NCBI RefSeq assembly: GCF_009829925.1
Contig: NZ_SNVJ01000008.1
Location: 1 to 64,000 of the forward strand
Reading direction: 5' to 3'
From: Teichococcus coralli
GTDB lineage: Bacteria; Pseudomonadota; Alphaproteobacteria; Acetobacterales; Acetobacteraceae
DNA length: 64,000 nt
Positions 57,223-62,567 of this stretch are shown here, in pieces. Made by a program: the position numbers and the translations under genes. The notes beneath the pieces are model-generated. The model saw only the letters and a program-made list of their open reading frames with translations. It ran no database searches and was not told the origin of the DNA. Positions within the stretch are counted from its first letter, which is position 1. Every line of letters begins with the position of its first letter.

Positions 57223-57650
57223 GCACGCGCGAATACCCCGACCGGCCCTGGATCGGCATCGGGGTGATCGCCTTCCGCGGGGAAGACGTGCTGCTGGTGC
57301 GGCGCAGCAAGCCGCCGCGCCAGGGCGAATGGTCCATCCCCGGCGGCGCGCAGCATCTCGGCGAAACGGCCGAGGCGGCGGCGCGGCGTGAACTCCTGGA
57401 GGAGGCGGGGATCGAGGTCGGCCCCCTCATGCTCGCCGTGGTGGTGGATGCGTTGAGCCATGACGCGGAAGGCCGCGCCCGCTTCCACTACACCATCATC
57501 GACTTCGCCGGCCGCTGGGCCGGCGGCGAGCCGGTGGCGGGCGACGACGTCAGCGAGGCCCGCTGGTTCTCCCCCGCCGAGCTGCCCGCGCTCGGCCTCT
57601 GGGCGGAGGCCATCCGCGCCATCGAGGAAGGCCGCCGCCGCCTGGGCTGA
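57219..57650 (+). CDS. Nudix hydrolase
   Basis: A 143-residue Nudix-fold pyrophosphohydrolase. The Nudix box is complete in GGAQHLGETAEAAARRELLEEAG (about residues 43-65, with the REXXEE core RELLEE). The short N-terminus WIGIGVIAFRGEDVLLVRRSK is like those of ADP-ribose or NADH pyrophosphatase-like members. The substrate is not determinable. It overlaps DUF4340 by ATGA and is the last gene of the operon. A 14-bp palindrome joins its stop with that of msrP. Confidence 0.88.
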   Translation: MSTREYPDRPWIGIGVIAFRGEDVLLVRRSKPPRQGEWSIPGGAQHLGETAEAAARRELLEEAGIEVGPLMLAVVVDALSHDAEGRARFHYTIIDFAGRWAGGEPVAGDDVSEARWFSPAELPALGLWAEAIRAIEEGRRRLG

Positions 57651-57660
57651 GCGCGCTCAG
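57647..57660. terminator. Perfect 14-bp palindrome across two convergent stop codons
   Basis: CTGAGCGCGCTCAG spans the Nudix stop (57648-57650) and the msrP stop (57657-57659, minus strand), which are separated by 6 bases. It folds symmetrically for both transcripts. It is a minimal candidate bidirectional terminator, with a short stem and no T tract, so it may also be chance. Confidence 0.35.
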
Positions 57661-58595
57661 AGAAAGAGGCGCTCGCCTTCCATGCCCTGGTACAGCGAGG
57701 CGACGAACTCGCCGTAGCCATTGAAGATCTTGGTGGGCACGCGCTCGTTGCTGCCGAGCAGCCGTTCGCTCGCCTGACTCCAGCGCGGATGCGGAACCTG
57801 CGGGTTCACATTGGCCCAGAAGCCATATTCGCTGGGCTGCAGCTTCTCCCAGAAGCTCACCGGCCGCTCGCCGGTGAAGCGGATGCGGGTGATCGCCTTG
57901 CCGCTCTTGAACCCATATTTCCAGGGAAACAGCGCGCGGACCGGTCCGCCATTCTGCGGCGGCACCGGCTTGCCATACATGCCCACGGCCAGGAAGCACA
58001 GCTCATTGGCCGCCTCTGCCATGGTGCAGCCCTCGATGTAGGGCCAGGGATACCAGCTCTGCCGCAGGCCTGGCATGGCGGACCTGTCGGCGACGGTCTC
58101 CAGCACCACGTATTTCGCGCTGGCGGTCGGTGCGGCGATCTCCAGCAACGCGGACATGGGGAAGCCGGTCCAGGGCACCGTCATGGCCCAGGCCTCGACG
58201 CAGCGGTGCCGCAGCACCCGCTCCTCCAGGCTGACGCGCTTCAACAAGGCATCCAGGTCGAGCTCCTGCGGCTTCTCCACCATCCCTTCGAGTTTCAGGG
58301 TCCAGGGCCGCTGCGGCAGGCGCTGGGCCGTGGAGGCGACGCTCTTGCCGGGGCCGAACTCGTAGTAATTGTTGTAGGTGGTGGAGGCTGGCTCCGGGGT
58401 GACCTCCCGCTCCGGCCGGTAGCGGGTGTTGCGCATGGCGGCCAGCGCGCCGTCCTGCGCCAGCGCAGGCCGTGCCAGCCCGGCAGTGATGAGGCCCCCG
58501 CCAAGGCCGAGCGCCGTCCGGCGACCGAGCACCACGGCTTCCGGCGTGGCGGCGGAGTCCGGCAGCTCCCAGCCGCGGGGATTACGAATGAGCAT
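57657..58595 (-). CDS. msrP: Protein-methionine-sulfoxide reductase catalytic subunit MsrP (YedY)
   Basis: A periplasmic molybdopterin enzyme of 312 residues that repairs oxidised methionines in envelope proteins. The Mo-ligating Cys132 is in VLRHRCVEAWAM; WTGFPMSALLE, SWYPWPYIEGCTM, NGGPVRALFPWKYGFKS and KTITRI-like (KAITRIRFT) blocks are family signatures. The N-terminus contains LGRRTALGLGGGLITAGLARPALA, a Tat signal with RR at 25-26 and an ALA/Q cleavage. The haem membrane partner MsrQ usually lies next to it but is absent here. The binding site is AGGGAGAGA. It is convergent with the Nudix gene. Confidence 0.93.
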   Translation of the reverse strand: MLIRNPRGWELPDSAATPEAVVLGRRTALGLGGGLITAGLARPALAQDGALAAMRNTRYRPEREVTPEPASTTYNNYYEFGPGKSVASTAQRLPQRPWTLKLEGMVEKPQELDLDALLKRVSLEERVLRHRCVEAWAMTVPWTGFPMSALLEIAAPTASAKYVVLETVADRSAMPGLRQSWYPWPYIEGCTMAEAANELCFLAVGMYGKPVPPQNGGPVRALFPWKYGFKSGKAITRIRFTGERPVSFWEKLQPSEYGFWANVNPQVPHPRWSQASERLLGSNERVPTKIFNGYGEFVASLYQGMEGERLFL

Positions 58596-58650
58596 GGCAC
58601 GTCTCTCCCTGACTGCCCTCGGGATGTAGGCACCCCGACGGGCCGCACCA

Positions 58651-58674
58651 GGGGGGGGTATCTGGGAGGGGGGG
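58651..58674 (+). promoter_or_regulatory. G-tract element upstream of msrP
   Basis: Eight G, TATCT, GGG, A, seven G on the plus strand, 56 bases before the msrP start. Four or more G runs within 24 bases meet the G-quadruplex pattern. On the msrP coding strand it reads ...CCCCCCC...AGATACCCCCCCC. A T/A-flanked C tract (ATACCCCCC) resembles half-sites of CsoR/FrmR/RcnR-type metal or aldehyde repressors. The same GGGGGGGTAT lies before the GldA-like gene (52715-52724). Regulatory function is inference. Confidence 0.35.
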
Positions 58675-58701
58675 CACCGGCGGAGGCGGGGGCGGCAGGC
58701 T

Positions 58702-60150
58702 TCAGCGGCGCGGCGGCAGCACCGCCATCGTCGGTCCTTCGCTCGGCACCGAGACGCCGTACAGCCGGTACCGCTCCGCCTCGATGCCCTTGCGGCTGCG
58801 CACCAATTCGCCTTCCTGCCGCGCGGCGGGCCAGAGCGGCGCTCCGGTCCGGCGTGTGCTGCGCACAAGGAGGCCGGGCTGCCATGGGGTGGGCGCGGGC
58901 AGGTCGAACAGGTCCCAACGGTCTCCCAGTGCGACCACCCGCACCCCCTCCGGCAGGTAAAGGGCCAGCTCGCTCGCCAGCCCGTACTCCTCGGCGGCGA
59001 CGAACACGGCGCCCCGCTCGCGGCGCGCTTCCTCCACCTTTGCCGCGAAGGCTTCCCAGCCGCCCAGGCGCGCCAGCGTCGGGTCGCTGCGGCGGGGCAG
59101 CGGAAGCGGCGCGAAGGCGGCCTGCACCAGCACGACAAGGGTGAGCGCCAGGCCAAGCGCGATGCCGGGCCCGCGCCAGCGCGCCCAGCGCGGGCCGAGG
59201 CAGGCCGCCGCCGCGATGCAGGCGGTGGGGTAGAGAATGGCGGGCCAGTTCCCTTGCACGCGGCTGCCAGTCGCCTGCCAGAGGAAAAGCAGTGCCGCCG
59301 GAACGGTGATCGTCACCAGCAGGCCGGCCGCCGCGTCGCGCCGCACGATCCACCAGCGACAGGCTGCCGCCGCGCCGGCGATGCAGAGGACGAAGATAAT
59401 CGGCGTCGCGAGGCCCGCCTGTCCGCCAATCAATTCGCCCAGGTAGCGCAGGGCCGAGGCGGCGCCGACGCGGCCGGCGCGCCCACCTTGCTTGGCGAAG
59501 CTCACCCAGTCGTGCCGGGCGTTCCAGTACACCACGGGCGCGAAAACCAGAAACGCCAGCGCGCCTCCGGCCCAGAGGCGCCCGTCGCGCAGCCAACGGC
59601 GCGCGCGGGGCTCCAGCAGCAGCCAGAGCACCACCCCGCCGCCGAGCAGAAGGGCCGTGTACTTCGACAGCAGCGCGCACCCGGCCAGCAGGCCGAAGGC
59701 GAGCCACCAGCGCCCATCCTGCGTGGCATGCAGCCGGGCCACCGCCCAAAGCGCCGCGCACCAGAACACCAGCAGCGGCGTATCGGGGGTGATCAGCACC
59801 GAGCCGGCGCCGAACAGCAGCGTCGCGTTCATCAGCGCGGCCGCCCAGATGCCCGGCCGCCGCTCGGGAAAGAGCGAATCGCCCGCGCGGGCGAGCAGCA
59901 CGGAGGCCAGGGCAACGCCCAGCGGCGCCAGCAGCCGGATGCCGAACGGTGTGTCGCCCAGCAACCCGGTGCCGGCGGCGGTCCAGAGCGCCACCATCGG
60001 CGGGTGGTCGTAGTAGCCGGGCGCCAGGGCACGGCCCCAGATCCAGTAATAGGCTTCGTCCGGCGCGGCCGGCAGCCAGAAGGCGGTGAGCAGACGCAGG
60101 GCCGTCAGCGCGGCCAGGGCGAGCAGGGCCAGGGCGGCGGCGCGGCTCAT
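58702..60150 (-). CDS. GT83/PMT-type membrane glycosyltransferase (ArnT-like)
   Basis: A 482-residue protein with about 11-12 hydrophobic helices in the first 370 residues and a soluble C-terminal part. The N-terminus has the polyprenyl-phosphate-dependent transferase signature ALRLLTAFWLPAAPDEAYYWIWGRAL followed by YYDHPPMVAL; the Asp-Glu pair is the catalytic site in the ArnT/PMT group. It is expected to move a sugar from a lipid carrier to an acceptor such as lipid A or a glycan on the outer face. The start ATG at 60150 overlaps the upstream GT2-GtrA stop (ATGA), so donor synthesis and use appear coupled. Confidence 0.85.
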   Translation of the reverse strand: MSRAAALALLALAALTALRLLTAFWLPAAPDEAYYWIWGRALAPGYYDHPPMVALWTAAGTGLLGDTPFGIRLLAPLGVALASVLLARAGDSLFPERRPGIWAAALMNATLLFGAGSVLITPDTPLLVFWCAALWAVARLHATQDGRWWLAFGLLAGCALLSKYTALLLGGGVVLWLLLEPRARRWLRDGRLWAGGALAFLVFAPVVYWNARHDWVSFAKQGGRAGRVGAASALRYLGELIGGQAGLATPIIFVLCIAGAAAACRWWIVRRDAAAGLLVTITVPAALLFLWQATGSRVQGNWPAILYPTACIAAAACLGPRWARWRGPGIALGLALTLVVLVQAAFAPLPLPRRSDPTLARLGGWEAFAAKVEEARRERGAVFVAAEEYGLASELALYLPEGVRVVALGDRWDLFDLPAPTPWQPGLLVRSTRRTGAPLWPAARQEGELVRSRKGIEAERYRLYGVSVPSEGPTMAVLPPRR

Positions 60151-61235
60151 CGGGCGCGCCACACCAGGGTGGCGGAGACGGCGTAGTTCCACACCACCGT
60201 CAGCAGCGCGCCGGCAGCGCCGGCGAAGCCCCAGGCGAGGATCTCGTCACGCAGCAGCAGGCGCGCGACGCCGACATTGGCCGCCACGCCAACGCCGCAG
60301 ACGACGTAGAACAGCAGCAGCCCGCGCCAGAGCGCGGCACCCCTTAGCCGGACGTCGCTGTAGGTGACGCGGTTGTTGAGCCAGAAGTTCACGGTCATCG
60401 CGACGAAGCTCGCCAGCCATTGCGCCTGGGTGAAGCCCAGCGGACCCAGCACCAGCCAGAGGACGCAGAGATGCACCACGACGCCGAGCGCGCCGATGGC
60501 GGCGAAGGACAGGAAGCGCAGCGGCAGGAGCCCGCCGGCCGCCTTGTCCAGCAGCAGGGTCAGGAATTCGAGCAGAACAAGGGTATCGAGCTTCGACTCC
60601 CCCGCCTCGCGCGGGCGGAAGCTGTAGGGCAGCTCGCTCACCCGCAGCTTCCGCTTTGACGAGAGCAGGATGTCGAGCAGGATCTTGAAGCCGCGGCCGG
60701 TCAGCCGCGGCGCGACGTCCTCGAAGACCCCGCGCGGCAGCATGAAGAAGCCGCTCATCGGGTCCGCCACGCGTTGCGGCAGGAAAAACTGGGCCAGGAT
60801 CGTGCCGCTGTCGCTGATGCGCCGCCGCCAGGCCGAGAAGCCGTCCTCCGCCGCCCCGCCCGCCACGTGGCGGCTGCCGACGGCAATATCGGCCTCGCCT
60901 GCCTGCAGGCTGCGCAGCATGGCGGGCAGCAGCGCCTCGTCGTGCTGCAGGTCGCCGTCGATCACCGCGAGGTAATCCGCGGAGGAAGCCAGCATGCCCT
61001 CCACGCAGGCGGAGGAAAGGCCGCGCCGCCCGATGCGCCGGATGCAGCGGATTCGCGGATCGGCCGCCGCGATGGCCCTCGCCATCTGCGCCGTGCCGTC
61101 CGGGCTGTCGTCGTCCACGAAGATCGCTTCCCAGGCGATGCCCTGCAGCGTCGTCGCCAGCCGCGTCACCATCGGCGCGACGTTGGCGGCCTCGTTGTAG
61201 CAGGGAATCACAACAGTCAGGATCGGCGGCGGCAT
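60147..61235 (-). CDS. Polyprenyl-phosphate sugar synthase (GT2) fused to a GtrA flippase-like domain
   Basis: A 362-residue fusion. About residues 1-215 are a GT-A fold of the DPM1 type: PILTVVIPCYNEAANV, IFVDDDSPDGTAQMA, VIDGDLQHDEALLP and ADPMSGFFMLPRGVFE. From about 230, four hydrophobic helices form a GtrA domain (FLSFAAIGALGVVVHL, VAMTVNFWLNNRVTYSD, AVSATLVWR). The protein probably makes a polyprenyl-phosphate sugar in the cytoplasm and may help to flip it, supplying the adjacent ArnT-like transferase. The ATG at 61235 gives the family-typical N-terminus; the open frame upstream crosses the tRNA-Lys gene and is spurious. Confidence 0.88.
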   Translation of the reverse strand: MPPPILTVVIPCYNEAANVAPMVTRLATTLQGIAWEAIFVDDDSPDGTAQMARAIAAADPRIRCIRRIGRRGLSSACVEGMLASSADYLAVIDGDLQHDEALLPAMLRSLQAGEADIAVGSRHVAGGAAEDGFSAWRRRISDSGTILAQFFLPQRVADPMSGFFMLPRGVFEDVAPRLTGRGFKILLDILLSSKRKLRVSELPYSFRPREAGESKLDTLVLLEFLTLLLDKAAGGLLPLRFLSFAAIGALGVVVHLCVLWLVLGPLGFTQAQWLASFVAMTVNFWLNNRVTYSDVRLRGAALWRGLLLFYVVCGVGVAANVGVARLLLRDEILAWGFAGAAGALLTVVWNYAVSATLVWRAR

Positions 61236-61301
61236 GGGCGCGGTGCTTAGCGCCCCTTTGCTGGATGCACCAGCCACCTGCCGGCCCGTCAGCAACCGGA
61301 A

Positions 61302-61374
61302 TGTGCCCGCTGGGACTCGAACCCAGGACCCCAAGATTAAAAGTCTCGTGCTCTACCGGCTGAGCTACGGGCAC
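61302..61374 (-). tRNA. tRNA-Lys (anticodon TTT)
   Basis: 73 nt, CCA not encoded. The acceptor stem GTGCCCG pairs with CGGGCAC, discriminator A. The D arm is AGCTCAGCCGGTAGAGC. The anticodon stem CGAGA/TCTTG encloses the loop CTTTTAA with anticodon TTT (reads AAA/AAG). The T arm contains GGTTCGAGTCC. Confidence 0.97.
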
Positions 61375-61389
61375 CAAGGGCGGAGCCGG

Positions 61390-61418
61390 GAGAAAGCCTT
61401 CCCTGGCCCCGCTGTCAA
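61390..61418 (-). promoter_or_regulatory. Candidate tRNA-Lys promoter
   Basis: On the minus strand a perfect -35 element, CTTGACA (TTGACA at 61413-61418), is followed after exactly 17 bp by TTTCTC (61390-61395). Transcription would begin about 8-10 bases before the mature tRNA 5' end at 61374. The -35 element matches the CTTGAC form favoured by alphaproteobacterial sigma-70. The -10 element is weak. Confidence 0.5.
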
Positions 61419-61456
61419 GTCGGATGCGGCCCGGGCGGTGCCCCGGCCGCGCGCGA

Positions 61457-62032
61457 TCAGCCCTGCGCGTCGGCGGCGACCTGCGCCTTCAGCAGGCGGT
61501 CGGGGTCGCGCACCATGCCGTTGGAGCCGCCGCCGCGCTTGATCTTGTCCACGAACTCCATGCCCGAGGTCACCTGGCCCCAGATGGTGTATTGGCCATC
61601 CAGGCTCGGCGCCGGGGCGAACATGATGAAGAACTGGCTGTTGGCGCTGTTCGGGTTGGCGGTGCGGGCCATGCCGCAGACGCCGCGCAGGAAGCGGGCC
61701 TTGGAGGGCTGGCTGAACTCGGCAGGCAGGTCGGGAAGCTGGCTGCCGCCGGTGCCGGTGCCCGTCGGGTCCCCGCCCTGGGCCATGAAGCCCTCGATGA
61801 CGCGGTGGAACGGCGTGCCGTCATAGAAGCCCTGGCGGGTCAGGGTCTTGATGCGCTCGACATGCTGCGGCGCCAGGTCCGGGCGCAGCTTGATGACGAC
61901 GCGGCCATCCTTCAGGTCGAAGAACAGGGTGTTCTCGCGATCGTCCTGCGGGGCGGCTTCGCTGGTGGTGGCTTCGCTCATCATGGCTCCCGTAATGGCA
62001 ATGGTGCTGGCGAGCAGGGTACGGCGATGCAT
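61457..62032 (-). CDS. Cyclophilin-type peptidyl-prolyl cis-trans isomerase
   Basis: A 191-residue cyclophilin that speeds proline isomerisation in folding proteins. Core motifs are GFYDGTPFHRVIEGFMAQGGDPTGTGTGG, MARTANPNSANSQFFIMF and PSLDGQYTIWGQV. From the first ATG (62032) the N-terminus HRRTLLASTIAITGAMM looks like an export signal. From a second ATG pair (61984/61981), with GGGAG upstream, the protein starts MSEATTSEAAPQDDRENTLFF like cytoplasmic PpiB. The cellular location is therefore uncertain. It follows coaD by 4 bases and is probably cotranscribed with gyrA-coaD. Confidence 0.92.
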   Translation of the reverse strand: MHRRTLLASTIAITGAMMSEATTSEAAPQDDRENTLFFDLKDGRVVIKLRPDLAPQHVERIKTLTRQGFYDGTPFHRVIEGFMAQGGDPTGTGTGGSQLPDLPAEFSQPSKARFLRGVCGMARTANPNSANSQFFIMFAPAPSLDGQYTIWGQVTSGMEFVDKIKRGGGSNGMVRDPDRLLKAQVAADAQG

Positions 62033-62036
62033 CCGT

Positions 62037-62567
62037 TCAGTTCCCTGGGTTCCGCTGACGCACCCTGGCCAGGGTGCGCTCCAGCGTCAGGCGCGGCACG
62101 AAGCTGGAAATGTCTCCCCCCAGCCCCGCGATCTCCCTCACGAAACGCGAGGAGATGAAATGGTTCCCTTCGCTGGCCATCAGGAACACCGGCTCGATCT
62201 CGGGGTCGAGCCGGTGGTTCATGCCGGCCATCTGGAACTCGTAGTCGAAATCGGTGACGGCGCGCAGCCCGCGCACGATCACCTGCGCGCCGACCTCGCG
62301 GGCGAACTGCACCAGCAGCCCCTCGAAGGGCCGCACCTCGATGACGGTGCCGGTGCGCGCGGCGATCGGCGCCACCTCGGCGCGGACCAGCTCGACGCGC
62401 TCCTCCAGCGGGAACATCGGCCCCTTGCCGGCGTTCATCGCCACGCCGACCACCAGCCGGTCGAGGATGCGCGACGCGCGGCCGATGATGTCCAGGTGAC
62501 CGTTGGTCACCGGGTCGAAGGTGCCGGGATAGACCCCGGCGCGGGGCGCGCGACCCGGCTCAGCCAT
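62037..62567 (-). CDS. coaD: Phosphopantetheine adenylyltransferase
   Basis: Adds AMP to 4'-phosphopantetheine in coenzyme A synthesis; 176 residues. The nucleotidyl-transferase motif is YPGTFDPVTNGHLDI with His24 of the T/HxGH pair. VRGLRAVTDFDYE and EGNHFISSRFVREI are typical. The ATG at 62567 overlaps the gyrA end by 8 bases; a longer frame upstream runs through the gyrA repeat and is rejected. The gyrA-coaD-ppi order is conserved in alphaproteobacteria. Confidence 0.95.
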   Translation of the reverse strand: MAEPGRAPRAGVYPGTFDPVTNGHLDIIGRASRILDRLVVGVAMNAGKGPMFPLEERVELVRAEVAPIAARTGTVIEVRPFEGLLVQFAREVGAQVIVRGLRAVTDFDYEFQMAGMNHRLDPEIEPVFLMASEGNHFISSRFVREIAGLGGDISSFVPRLTLERTLARVRQRNPGN

